16,463 nt of DNA, taken from the NCBI GenBank assembly GCA_965652565.1, contig CBFGWL010000066.1:1-16463 (forward strand), in the 5' to 3' direction. Position 1 is the first letter of the stretch, and each line of letters opens with the position of its first letter. The notes below the pieces were generated by a model, which made no database searches, was not told where the DNA came from, and worked only from the letters and a program-made list of their open reading frames with translations. This document shows positions 7,190 through 14,680 of the stretch, in pieces. The stretch comes from RSA11 sp965652565. GTDB taxonomy: Bacteria; Actinomycetota; Thermoleophilia; Solirubrobacterales; 70-9. The position numbers were made by a program, and so were the translations under genes.

Positions 7190-7195
7190 AATATA
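7190..7195 (-). promoter_or_regulatory. Candidate -10 box (TATATT) of znuA
   Basis: TATATT on the minus strand ends 11 bases before the GTG at 7179, the same spacing seen for the TATCCT box of the permease operon. Transcription would begin about four bases before the start codon. No convincing -35 element is seen. Confidence 0.4.
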
Positions 7196-7256
7196 CAGGC
7201 GGCCTGCGTCCGCATTACATTCGCCCGGCGAGTCCGCGAGCGAAAGGAGTGCTGGG

Positions 7257-8120
7257 ATGGAGATTGGAATCGGCTTGCCGAACGCGGTCCCCGGGACGAC
7301 GGGCGCACAGCTGCGCGACTGGGCGCGCGAGGCGGACGCCGCGGGGTTCTCGACGCTCGGCACGATCGACCGGATCGTGTACGGCAACTACGACCCGCTC
7401 GTCGCGCTGGCGGCCGCGGCCAGCGTCACCGAGCGCATTCGCCTCGCGACAACGGTCGTGTTGGGGCCCACCTACGCGCCCCCGGCGCGGCTCGCGAAGC
7501 AGATGCTGAGTCTCGACGCACTCGCCGGTGGCGGCCGCGCTGTGCTGGGGATCGCGCCGGGCGGTCGCGCGGACGACTACGAGGCGGCGCGGGTCTCGAT
7601 GAGCGAGCGTGGGCGATGGATGGATGAGGCCGTGGCTCAAATCCGCAGCGTGTGGTCCGGTGAGCAAGGGCTCGAGAAGATCGGCCCGCGTGCAGCCGGC
7701 AAGGCGCCGACGCTGCTCGTCGGTGGATGGGTCGAGGCTTCGTATCGCCGCGCCGCCCGGTACGGCGACGGCTGGATCATGGGCGGTGGATCGCCGGATC
7801 AGTTCCGGGACGGGCTCGACTCGGTGCGCGCGGCTTGGCAGGACGCTGGCCGTGACGGCGAGCCGGCGTCGGCGGCCCTCGCCTACTTCGCGCTGGGCTC
7901 CGATCCGGAGGGCGCCGCACGGGCCTACCTGGGCGACTACTACGCGTTTCTGGGCGAGCAGGGCGTCGAGATGATCGTCGGCGGCGCCGCGAAGGACGCC
8001 GACACAGTGCGCGCCTATCTCGAGGGGTTCGCCGCGGCGGGTTGCGGAGAGCTGATCCTGTTCCCCTGCTCGAACGACCCGGAGGAAGTGGGCCTCCTGG
8101 CGGAAGCCGCCGGGATGTAG
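7257..8120 (+). CDS. LLM-class flavin-dependent oxidoreductase (luciferase-like)
   Basis: A 287-residue protein of the bacterial luciferase-like superfamily, a TIM barrel that uses reduced F420 or FMN. It opens with the typical IGIGLPNAVPGTTG strand and has the family segments DPLVALAAAASVTERIRLAT (about 42-61), AKQMLSLDALAGGGRAVLGI (about 80-99) and YRRAARYGDGWIMGG (about 162-176). The substrate cannot be told; many actinobacterial members use F420. AAAGGAG ends about 8 bases before ATG 7257, a strong ribosome-binding site. A TACATT at 7216-7221 could serve as its -10. It is divergent from znuA with a 77-bp gap but shows no functional link to zinc. Its length is usual for short family members. 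Confidence 0.88.
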   Translation: MEIGIGLPNAVPGTTGAQLRDWAREADAAGFSTLGTIDRIVYGNYDPLVALAAAASVTERIRLATTVVLGPTYAPPARLAKQMLSLDALAGGGRAVLGIAPGGRADDYEAARVSMSERGRWMDEAVAQIRSVWSGEQGLEKIGPRAAGKAPTLLVGGWVEASYRRAARYGDGWIMGGGSPDQFRDGLDSVRAAWQDAGRDGEPASAALAYFALGSDPEGAARAYLGDYYAFLGEQGVEMIVGGAAKDADTVRAYLEGFAAAGCGELILFPCSNDPEEVGLLAEAAGM

Positions 8121-8145
8121 GCAGCTCCCGGCAACCAGCCTCGGC

Positions 8146-8490
8146 TCAGCGCCGCCGCAGATTCCTGCGCCTACGCCCGGGCTTCTTGCGCGCGCGCTGC
8201 TCCAGCCGATCGCGCCGCGACTCGACCGCGGCCACGGGCTGCAGGCCGCGCAGCTGATCGATCAGGATCTCCTCGACGCAGCGCCGGTGCCAGTGTTGGT
8301 GTTCGGTCCCGCCGACGCGCAGGACGTACTGGACGATTACGTGGTCGTCGCCGATCTGCACGGCGCCGCCGCATCCGGGGCAGCGGTAGAGCTTCTGCGA
8401 GATGCCGCGGATCAGCCAGGCCTCGTCGCCCTCGGCGGTGAGGCCGCGCAGGCTCGTGCGGGTGTCGGGCAGTCCGTAGAACGCGCTCAT
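8146..8490 (-). CDS. Small zinc-ribbon protein with basic tail (conserved actinobacterial family)
   Basis: A 114-residue protein with a CPGCGG knuckle (Cys37, Cys40) and a second half-site HQHWHRRC (His64-Cys71), probably one zinc site. The YRCPGC...HWHxxC pattern resembles a small actinobacterial family often labelled ATP/GTP-binding protein in databases; I see no nucleotide-binding motif, so that name looks unsupported. The C-terminal 25 residues are very Arg/Lys-rich and could bind nucleic acid. The function is unknown. There is no Shine-Dalgarno sequence on its own strand (CCTCCTTCCC precedes the ATG). It converges on the flavin oxidoreductase gene with 25 bases between the stops. Confidence 0.78.
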   Translation of the reverse strand: MSAFYGLPDTRTSLRGLTAEGDEAWLIRGISQKLYRCPGCGGAVQIGDDHVIVQYVLRVGGTEHQHWHRRCVEEILIDQLRGLQPVAAVESRRDRLEQRARKKPGRRRRNLRRR

Positions 8491-8544
8491 GGGAAGGAGG
8501 CGCTAAGGCTAGGAGCTGGCTGCCTACCGGCGAGCCGGCGACTT

Positions 8545-8931
8545 CTACCTGCGCCGAGCGAGCCAGCCGAACCCCGCCGCCATCGCCGCGTTGGCGGCGC
8601 CCGCGAGCCAAAGCGTCGCGGGAGCGCCGCGACGCCTGAAGGCGGGCGAGCGCGACCAGACGATGTCCGTGGCGAGCTCGGTGCCGCGCAGCCAGGCGAG
8701 CGCCCACCAGTCCTCGCGGCGGCCGCGCGCGGCGGCGACGCCGTGCGCTGCCGCGAAGGTGAACCAGATCGGCGCGCACCGGCGAAAGAGGTGCTCGGCG
8801 TCGGGCGACGGTTCGTCGTGGCCGAGTGCCGCGAGCGTGGCGCGCGGCGCGAGCAGCGCTCCGCTGCCGAGCGCGAGATCGAAGCCGATCATCACGCGGT
8901 TGGTGAGCTCCAGCGCCCGCTCGGGTTTCAC
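8545..8931 (-). CDS. Small predicted membrane protein, unknown function
   Basis: A 128-residue protein with hydrophobic stretches near residues 13-33, 52-70 and 100-124, suggesting three or four membrane helices. It ends WLARRR, a positive-inside tail. No enzyme motif is seen. Small four-helix membrane proteins of this look are common in actinobacteria, and I cannot assign a role. The start is GTG 8931 with only weak upstream GGAT. It is divergent from the RpiR-type regulator (90-bp gap) and upstream of the zinc-ribbon gene on the same strand with a 54-bp gap, so the two may be co-transcribed. Codon and base use match the neighbours, supporting a real gene. Confidence 0.65.
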   Translation of the reverse strand: MKPERALELTNRVMIGFDLALGSGALLAPRATLAALGHDEPSPDAEHLFRRCAPIWFTFAAAHGVAAARGRREDWWALAWLRGTELATDIVWSRSPAFRRRGAPATLWLAGAANAAMAAGFGWLARRR

Positions 8932-9021
8932 GGCGCCGATCCAACCACATCGCTACGTGGCGGGGAGCCGCTGGCGGGCGGGTTCGCCCACTTCGGGGCG
9001 TCGGCGGAAGGGAATCCGTGG

Positions 9022-9963
9022 GTGGGGGCGAAACAACCCGCCGTGAGCAAGACGGCGACCAAGACACGACCCACTTCGAACTCGACCCAGACGACCGGCC
9101 GGCGCAACGGCACCACCACCCGGCGCCCCCGCAAGCGCGATCCGAAGAGCCTCTCGGCGTTCATCACCGAGCGCTTCGATGAGTTCTCGCGCTCGCAGAA
9201 GGACGTGGCCCGCTACATCGTCGACCACCTCGACGAGGCCGCGTTCCAGACCGCCGAGGAGCTCGCCCGCCGGGCCAACACTTCCTCCTCGACCGTGGTG
9301 CGCTTCTCGCAGGCGCTCGGTTTCGAGGGCTACCCGGAGCTTCAGCAGGCGGCGATCGAGGAGTACCGCACGAAGGCCCCGAGCGGTGGCAGCTCCGGCG
9401 GCGCATCCCTGTTCGACTTCGACCACTCCGAGTTCGAGGCTTCGATCGCAGCTGACTACGACGATCTCGAGGACACCGCCCGGCGCCTGACCCCCGAGCA
9501 GGTCGAAGCGTGCGTCGCGGCCCTGGCCGGCGCGCAGCGCGTGATGATCGTCGGCATGGATCAGCTCGCCTTCTTCGCGAGCTACCTGCGGCATCTGCTG
9601 GCGCTGCTCGACATCCGCGCCGAGGTCGTCGCGAGCCCGCGCCAGGACTCGATCACCCGGCTGTCGCGCGTCGACGAGGGAACCCTGGTCATCGCCTTCT
9701 CCGCGGGCAGCGCGCATCCGATGGTCGTGCGCGCGATGAAGCTCGCCCGCCATCGCGGCGCGCGCACGCTCGCGATCACGGACGCGACGCTCTCCGAGGT
9801 CGCCGAGCACGCCGAGCTGATGCTCTATTACTCGTCCAACAGCCCGTCGTTCCTGCAGTCGAACACCTCGCTCCTCGCGATCGTGCAGGCGCTGGCGTAT
9901 GGCGTGTACGCGCAGGACAAGGCCGCGTTCAAGGACCGCATCCGCGCCTTCAAGCTGAAGTAG
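9022..9963 (+). CDS. MurR/RpiR-family transcriptional regulator (HTH + SIS)
   Basis: A 313-residue regulator. After a basic Thr/Arg-rich leader (1-42) come an RpiR-type helix-turn-helix domain (about 43-118, with TAEELARRANTSSSTVVRFS) and a SIS sugar-phosphate-binding domain (about 165-300, with VMIVGMD and VIAFSAGSAHPMV). Such proteins bind DNA and respond to phosphorylated sugars. No sugar gene lies nearby, so its target is unknown. I chose GTG 9022 because GGAAGGG lies about 10 bases before it. GTG 9043 would remove 7 residues. The frame is open as far back as 8287, but that part overlaps two minus-strand genes and has no recognisable domain. It could control the divergent membrane-protein gene. 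Confidence 0.88.
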   Translation: MGAKQPAVSKTATKTRPTSNSTQTTGRRNGTTTRRPRKRDPKSLSAFITERFDEFSRSQKDVARYIVDHLDEAAFQTAEELARRANTSSSTVVRFSQALGFEGYPELQQAAIEEYRTKAPSGGSSGGASLFDFDHSEFEASIAADYDDLEDTARRLTPEQVEACVAALAGAQRVMIVGMDQLAFFASYLRHLLALLDIRAEVVASPRQDSITRLSRVDEGTLVIAFSAGSAHPMVVRAMKLARHRGARTLAITDATLSEVAEHAELMLYYSSNSPSFLQSNTSLLAIVQALAYGVYAQDKAAFKDRIRAFKLK

Positions 9964-9984
9964 CCGGGTTCGCCCGCGCGCCGC

Positions 9985-11106
9985 TCAAGCGAGCCAGCGG
10001 GCGGCGAGCCACTCCGGCAGGGCACCCACGCCCTCGTTACGGGCGACGTCGCGCTGGCGCACCGCGCCGTTGCGCTCGGCGAGCTCGGCCGCCAGCGCGA
10101 GCTCGGCTTCGCAGCCCAGCTCGCGGGCCGTCGGTCGCAGCTCGTCGATCAGCTGCATGAGCCGGTCGCGGGTCGGCTGGCGCAGCCCGGTGTCGAGATC
10201 GGCGAGCGCTCCCTCGACGCCGTCGCGCGCCGCCCACCAGCGGTTCTCCGCGATCACCCAGTCGGGGTGGGTCGGGAGCTTTTCGCCGGCGTCGACGCGC
10301 GCGCCGAGCCAGGCGACGAGCGCCTGGGCGAACGCCGCTACCCCGGCTGCTTCGCGCACGGTGGTCTGCGCGTCGGGGACGCGCAGCTCGAGCGTCCCGA
10401 AGCGCGGGTGCGGGCGCAGCTCCCACCACCACGCGTTCGGCTCCGCGATGGAGCCCGCGTTCGCGCCCCACTGGAGGGCCCGCGAGTACTCCTCCCAGGA
10501 GCCCAGCGCCGGCGGCACGCCTTGGCGCGGGAGCTGTTCGGCGATCTTCGGGCGGATGGACGCGAGCCCGGTGTCGAGGCCCGCGTGGAACGGTGCGTTG
10601 GCGGCCAGCGCCGCGATCTCGGGGAGGTAGGAGCGCAGGCCGTTGTAGATGGCAAGCGCGCGGTCGGCGCTGCCGGGTGCGACGTGGACCTGGAGGGCGA
10701 ATACGATCTGGCTGCGGGCGATCCCGCCGTACTCGGCCGCGGTGCGGTCGTAGCGCCGACCGCGGTTGAGCTCGCCCCGCGCCGGGGCGGTCGGGTGCAC
10801 GCCGGCCGCGGCGAGCGCGAACCGTCCGCTGAGGGCGGCAGCGAGATCGCGGCGCCCGTCGCGCAGCTGCTCTGCGGCCTCGCCCGCCGTGCGGCAGGGT
10901 CCGACCATGATCTCCAGCTGCGCGGCAGGCAGCTCGCGCTTGAAGCGGGGGTCGCCGGCGGTCAGCGCGAGCGCGTCCTCGGCCGCGGGCAGCAGCTCGG
11001 CGGTGTCGGGATCGAGCAGCATCAGCTCCTCCTCGAGGCCAAGCGTGTAGGGCTGGGTGGAGCCGAAGGCGGCGCGCAGCTCGTCTGCGGTCGGGACGCT
11101 TGGCAT
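9985..11106 (-). CDS. Carboxylate-amine ligase, GCS2/YbdK family (glutamate-cysteine-ligase-like)
   Basis: A 373-residue member of the ATP-dependent GCS2 family. The N-terminal GLEEELMLLD (23-32) is the family hallmark, and the later ELRPHPRFGTLELRVPDAQTT stretch (about 225-245) is part of the active-site core. The length matches YbdK (about 370). Members join an amino acid gamma- or alpha-carboxylate to an amine via acyl phosphate. YbdK itself has only weak glutamate-cysteine ligase activity, and the true substrate is unknown for most. GAGAGG lies about 8 bases before ATG 11106. It is divergent from the methyltransferase gene with 37 bases between, so the two probably share a control region. 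It might be a gamma-glutamyl-cysteine ligase, but nothing here proves that. Confidence 0.9.
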   Translation of the reverse strand: MPSVPTADELRAAFGSTQPYTLGLEEELMLLDPDTAELLPAAEDALALTAGDPRFKRELPAAQLEIMVGPCRTAGEAAEQLRDGRRDLAAALSGRFALAAAGVHPTAPARGELNRGRRYDRTAAEYGGIARSQIVFALQVHVAPGSADRALAIYNGLRSYLPEIAALAANAPFHAGLDTGLASIRPKIAEQLPRQGVPPALGSWEEYSRALQWGANAGSIAEPNAWWWELRPHPRFGTLELRVPDAQTTVREAAGVAAFAQALVAWLGARVDAGEKLPTHPDWVIAENRWWAARDGVEGALADLDTGLRQPTRDRLMQLIDELRPTARELGCEAELALAAELAERNGAVRQRDVARNEGVGALPEWLAARWLA

Positions 11107-11143
11107 GGTTCAACCTCTCGCCAGCGGGAACAAGGGCCGGCAG

Positions 11144-11791
11144 ATGAGGCTGCTCACCGTACCCGGGGTCTTCAAACCTGTGAGCGACGGCCGCATGCTC
11201 GCCCACGAGCTCGGGCGCCGCGTGCGGCCCGGCGCGCGCGTCCTCGACCCGTTCACCGGGAGCGGCATCCTGGCGATCGCCGCCGCGCGAGCCGGCGCCG
11301 GGGAGGTCGTGGCGGTCGACGTCTCCCGGCGGGCGGTCGCCTGCGCGGCGCTGAACGCGCGGCTGAACGGCGTGCGCATTCGTGCGGTGCGCGGCGACAT
11401 GTTCGAGCCGGTGCGCGGGCGGCGCTTCGACGTGATCGTCGCCAACCCGCCGTACGTCCCCGCCGTGGACGAGTCGCGCCCGAGCGGCGCGGCGCGGGCG
11501 TGGGACGCCGGGCCGGACGGTCGCGAGCTGCTCGACCGCTGCTGCCGCGAGGCGCCCGCGTACCTGGCGCCCGGCGGCGAGCTCCTGCTTATCCACTCCT
11601 CCGTCGCGGACCCGGGCCGCAGCCGTGAGATCCTGGAGCACGGTGGCCTGACGGTGCGCACGCTCGCGAGCCACCGCGGTCCGCTGGGGCCGATCCTGGC
11701 CGCGCGCGCCGACGCGCTCGAGCGTCGCGGCCTGCTGGCGCCCGGCCAGCGCGACGAGGAGTTGGTCGTCCTCTCGGCAGAGCGGGCATGA
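11144..11791 (+). CDS. HemK2/PrmC-like SAM-dependent protein methyltransferase
   Basis: A 215-residue class I methyltransferase. The SAM site is DPFTGSGILA (35-44), followed by the acidic VVAVDVS strand (56-61). The catalytic NPPY is at 101-104, the signature of glutamine and adenine N-methyltransferases such as PrmC, HemK2 and RlmF. It lacks the N-terminal helical domain of true PrmC, so it resembles the short HemK2/Mtq2 type. The substrate may be a release factor or another protein, or a small molecule. AAGGG stands about 8 bases before ATG 11144. An upstream extension to 11057 would overlap the divergent ligase and is rejected. Its stop overlaps the CDGSH gene start as ATGA, so the two are translationally coupled. 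Confidence 0.87.
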   Translation: MRLLTVPGVFKPVSDGRMLAHELGRRVRPGARVLDPFTGSGILAIAAARAGAGEVVAVDVSRRAVACAALNARLNGVRIRAVRGDMFEPVRGRRFDVIVANPPYVPAVDESRPSGAARAWDAGPDGRELLDRCCREAPAYLAPGGELLLIHSSVADPGRSREILEHGGLTVRTLASHRGPLGPILAARADALERRGLLAPGQRDEELVVLSAERA

Positions 11792-12030
11792 GCCAGGCGC
11801 GCGTGATCCCGTACCGCGACGGGCCCTACCTCGTGCGGGGTGAGTTCGAGCTGGTCGATCAAGACGGGAAGGCGATCGAAACGCGCCGGGGGACGATCGC
11901 GCTCTGCCGCTGCGGCGCCTCGCGGACCAAGCCCTTCTGCGACGGCACGCATAAGGCGATCGGCTTCAAGGCCCCCAGCGACGCTTCCGATCAGCCGTTG
12001 CGGCCCAAGCCGAACGGCGATCAGGCGTAG
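11788..12030 (+). CDS. CDGSH iron-sulfur domain protein
   Basis: An 80-residue protein with one CDGSH domain. The 3Cys-1His set of a 2Fe-2S cluster is complete: Cys40, Cys42, Cys51 and His55 in CRCGASRTKPFCDGTHK. The N-terminal part (YRDGPYLVRGEFELVDQDGK) is the usual strand pair that precedes the motif in single-domain bacterial members. Such proteins (mitoNEET relatives) carry a labile, redox-active cluster and may pass electrons or clusters; the partner is unknown. It starts inside the end of the methyltransferase gene (ATGA), and its last 10 bases overlap the convergent iron-oxidase gene. The neighbour being a haem-oxygenase-like iron enzyme suggests an electron-supply role, which is inference. 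Confidence 0.93.
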   Translation: MSQARVIPYRDGPYLVRGEFELVDQDGKAIETRRGTIALCRCGASRTKPFCDGTHKAIGFKAPSDASDQPLRPKPNGDQA

Positions 12031-13025
12031 GCCGCCCTCGGGGCCGTCGCGGCCGGCTCGAGCAGCGAGCTGCGCCCGGCCTTCCACGAATCGAGGATGT
12101 GCGTGACGAAGCGTTTCTCGGTGTGCAGCAGGGCCTGTACGCCGAAGATCACGTCGGGGGCGAGCGCGGGCTCCTGGCGGGCGAGGCCGCCGGCGAGATC
12201 GTGCGCCGCGATCTGCTCGTGCACCGAATCGGCCTCGACGTGCTCGTCGTAGAACTCCGTCGCCTCGGGCCCATAGCCGAGCCGTCGCAGCCCGTTGCCG
12301 TACCGGCGGTTGGGCTCCGGTGAGGTGATCTCGAAACCGGCGAGATGCCCCACCAGGGCGCCGCGCCAGCGCCGGTGCAGGCTGAAGACGGAGATCAGGT
12401 TCACCGTGGCGAGCGTCGTCCCCGGCAGCAGGTGCACGTAGGCGCCGTAGGTCGTGTCGAGCCCGAGCTCCCGCATCGTCTTGGCGAAGAGCTGCGAGTG
12501 CATGCTCTCGAAGTTGCCGCCGCCGTACTCGTCGGCCTGGATCTCGACCATCGCGGCCTTCGCGGGCCCGCGGACGCGTGGCATCGCGAACGTGTGCGGG
12601 TCGGCCTCCTTGAGCTGATAGGCCGAGCGGTGCATCACGAACTCGCGGAACTGCTCGAGCGTCGCGCGCAGGGCCACGTAGCGGGAGAGCGGCGGCGCGT
12701 CGTCGCGCTCGACGAGCTCGAAGATCGCATCCCCGACCTCGTCCGGCGGGATGTCGCCGGGCGGCCGGATCTCCTCGCGGAGCTGGGTGAGCATCAGGCG
12801 CTCGAGCTCGAGACGGAAGGCGACGATGCCGAGATCCCATTCGGCTTCAGCGTCGACGCCTTCGATCCCGCCGTAGTGCAACTCGTGGCAGAGGAAGAGC
12901 GCGAGCTGGAAGTCGTCGTCGCCGAGGACGTCAGCTGTTTGCGTCGGCGGAGAGGGAGGCGGCCCGCCCCGCAGCGCCTCGGCGAGCGCGGCCGAAAGGG
13001 GACCCCGTGACTGTGGTAGCTGCAT
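12021..13025 (-). CDS. Iron-containing redox enzyme family protein (haem-oxygenase-like fold)
   Basis: A 334-residue, largely helical protein resembling the haem-oxygenase-like diiron oxidase/oxygenase group. Candidate metal ligands are in CHELH (46-50), VEIQADEYG (160-168), FYDEHVEADSVHE (258-270) and the final helix around PDVIFG (290-295); the DxxH in ADSVHE is typical. Characterised relatives (UndA, BesC, SznF and others) use dioxygen on amino acids, fatty acids or guanidines. The substrate here is unknown. ATG 13025 gives an N-terminus (MQLPQSRGPLS) usual for actinobacterial members. ATG 13067 is an in-frame alternative, and neither has a clear ribosome-binding site. It is convergent with the CDGSH gene and divergent from pdxS. 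Confidence 0.83.
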   Translation of the reverse strand: MQLPQSRGPLSAALAEALRGGPPPSPPTQTADVLGDDDFQLALFLCHELHYGGIEGVDAEAEWDLGIVAFRLELERLMLTQLREEIRPPGDIPPDEVGDAIFELVERDDAPPLSRYVALRATLEQFREFVMHRSAYQLKEADPHTFAMPRVRGPAKAAMVEIQADEYGGGNFESMHSQLFAKTMRELGLDTTYGAYVHLLPGTTLATVNLISVFSLHRRWRGALVGHLAGFEITSPEPNRRYGNGLRRLGYGPEATEFYDEHVEADSVHEQIAAHDLAGGLARQEPALAPDVIFGVQALLHTEKRFVTHILDSWKAGRSSLLEPAATAPRAAYA

Positions 13026-13128
13026 TGCCGGCCGAGTACCCGCGGGAGTGGCCTTCGAATCGCCCATTCGGCGGGGTTGCGCGCCGGATTTTGGCCTCCG
13101 TGGGCCCCGCTCTCGAACGGGCGTCTCG

Positions 13129-13134
13129 TATGCT
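13129..13134 (+). promoter_or_regulatory. Candidate -10 box (TATGCT) of the pdxST operon
   Basis: TATGCT ends 6 bases before GTG 13141 and 9 before ATG 13144. No Shine-Dalgarno sequence is present, so a leaderless pdxS message is plausible. A matching -35 is not evident. Confidence 0.4.
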
Positions 13135-13143
13135 TCGCTCGTG

Positions 13144-14031
13144 ATGAGCGAACGGGGCACATTCCGCGTCAAGCGCGGCCTTGCGGAGATGTTGAAGGGC
13201 GGCGTGATCATGGACGTCACGAACGCCGAGCAAGCTCGAATCGCCGAGGCGAGCGGCGCTGTCGCGGTGATGGCGCTCGAGCGCGTTCCCGCCGACATCC
13301 GGGCCGAGGGTGGCGTCGCGCGGATGGCGAGCCTCAAGGTCATCGAGGAGATCCAGAACGCGGTCACGATCCCCGTCATGGCCAAGGCACGGATCGGGCA
13401 CTTCGCCGAGGCTCAGGTGCTGCAGTCGATCGAGGTGGACTACATCGATGAGTCGGAGGTGCTGACGCCCGCCGACGAGGCCAACCACATCGACAAGCAC
13501 GCGTTCGAGGTGCCGTTCGTCTGCGGCGCGACCAACCTGGGCGAGGCGCTGCGGCGGATCGCGGAGGGCGCCGCGATGATCCGCTCGAAGGGCGAGGCCG
13601 GGACCGGCAACATCGTCGAGGCCGTGCGGCATCTGCGCGGGATCGTCGGCGGGATCCGCAAGCTGCAGAGCGCCGGTCGCGAAGAGCTGCCCACGATCGC
13701 CAAGGAGCTTCAGGCGCCGCTCGAGATCGTCGCGGAGGTGGCCGAGACCGGCTGGCTGCCGGTCCCGCTGTTCTGCGCGGGCGGCATCGCGACGCCCGCG
13801 GACGCATCGCTCACGATGCAGCTCGGCGCGGAGGGCAACTTCGTCGGCTCGGGCATCTTCAAGTCGAGCGATCCGGAGCGGCGCGCCCGGGCCATCGTCG
13901 AGGCGACCACGCACTTCAAGGACCCGAAGCGCGTCGCCGAAGCCTCGCGTGAGCTCGGCGAGCCGATGCGCGGCGACGACATCGCACAACTCGCCGCCGA
14001 GGGCGAGCTCCTCCAGCACCGCGGGGCCTAG
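13144..14031 (+). CDS. pdxS: Pyridoxal 5'-phosphate synthase subunit PdxS
   Basis: A 295-residue PdxS, the synthase half of the ribose-5-phosphate-dependent vitamin B6 pathway. It joins a pentose phosphate, glyceraldehyde 3-phosphate and ammonia into PLP. From ATG 13144 the numbering coincides with that of Bacillus subtilis PdxS: Asp24 in VIMDV, Lys81 in VMAKARIGH and Lys149 in IRSKGE. The two lysines are those that carry the covalent intermediates. It is expected to form a dodecamer in the cytoplasm and receive ammonia from PdxT, encoded directly downstream. GTG 13141 immediately before is an equally possible start. The open frame back to 13048 is not conserved sequence. All catalytic residues are present. 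Confidence 0.97.
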   Translation: MSERGTFRVKRGLAEMLKGGVIMDVTNAEQARIAEASGAVAVMALERVPADIRAEGGVARMASLKVIEEIQNAVTIPVMAKARIGHFAEAQVLQSIEVDYIDESEVLTPADEANHIDKHAFEVPFVCGATNLGEALRRIAEGAAMIRSKGEAGTGNIVEAVRHLRGIVGGIRKLQSAGREELPTIAKELQAPLEIVAEVAETGWLPVPLFCAGGIATPADASLTMQLGAEGNFVGSGIFKSSDPERRARAIVEATTHFKDPKRVAEASRELGEPMRGDDIAQLAAEGELLQHRGA

Positions 14032-14056
14032 GCCTTTGGCGGGCGCCGGTCCAACG

Positions 14057-14680
14057 GTGCCGCCGGAAACAGGCGCAGAACGCCTGCGCGTCGGGGTGCT
14101 GGCGAGCCAGGGCGACTTCGCCGCGCACGCGCGGATGGTCGCCGAGCTCGGCGCGGAGGCCATCGAGGTACGCACGCCTGAGGAGCTCGGAGGGCTCGAC
14201 GCGCTCGTCATCCCCGGCGGGGAGTCCACGACGATCAGCAAGGCGATCGAGCGCGATGGCTTGGCGCCGGCGATCGCGGCTCATCACGCCGCCGGCAAGC
14301 CGATCCTCGGCACGTGCGCGGGGATGATCGTGCTCGACAGGGCGCACCTGGGGCTGCTCGACGCGACCTGCCGTCGCAACGCGTTCGGGCGGCAGATCGC
14401 GAGCTTCGAGGCGGATCTCGAGGTGGAGGGCATCGGCCCGGAGCCGATGCGGGCGGTCTTCATCCGCGCGCCTTGGATCGAGGAGCGGGGGCCCGGCGTG
14501 GAGGTGCTGGCGAGCGTGGACGAGCATCCCGTCGTGGTGCGCGAGGGCTCGGTGCTCGCGGCGGCGTTCCACCCCGAGCTGACCGATGATCCACGGCTGC
14601 ACGCGCTGTTGATGGCGATGGCCAGCGGCCGGGGCACCCAGGCCCGAGGGATGGGCGAGACGAAAGGAGCGACCGAGTGA
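14057..14680 (+). CDS. pdxT: Pyridoxal 5'-phosphate synthase glutaminase subunit PdxT
   Basis: A 207-residue class I glutaminase that releases ammonia from glutamine and channels it to PdxS. The family segments are VGVLASQGDF (12-21), PGGEST (53-58), GTCAGM with nucleophile Cys87 (85-90), and FHPEL with His172 and Glu174 (171-175). The catalytic triad is complete. The start is uncertain. GTG 14057 leaves 9 residues before the conserved strand and 25 bases after the pdxS stop. TTG 14036 is possible; no clear ribosome-binding site marks either. The last about 15 residues are an extension rich in Gly and Thr, and their codons contain the AAAGGAG of the next gene. The stop overlaps that gene as GTGA. 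Confidence 0.95.
   Translation: MPPETGAERLRVGVLASQGDFAAHARMVAELGAEAIEVRTPEELGGLDALVIPGGESTTISKAIERDGLAPAIAAHHAAGKPILGTCAGMIVLDRAHLGLLDATCRRNAFGRQIASFEADLEVEGIGPEPMRAVFIRAPWIEERGPGVEVLASVDEHPVVVREGSVLAAAFHPELTDDPRLHALLMAMASGRGTQARGMGETKGATE

Noticed and set aside
8491..8544. Plus-strand GGAAGGAGG as a ribosome-binding site of a small gene
   Set aside because: No plausible plus-strand reading frame follows that is not covered by the opposite membrane-protein gene.
8287..9021. Upstream extension of the RpiR-type gene
   Set aside because: It overlaps two minus-strand genes and has no domain; a ribosome-binding site and regulator homology place the start near 9022.
13048..13140. N-terminal extension of PdxS
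   Set aside because: Numbering from ATG 13144 matches B. subtilis PdxS residue by residue; the extension is not PdxS sequence.
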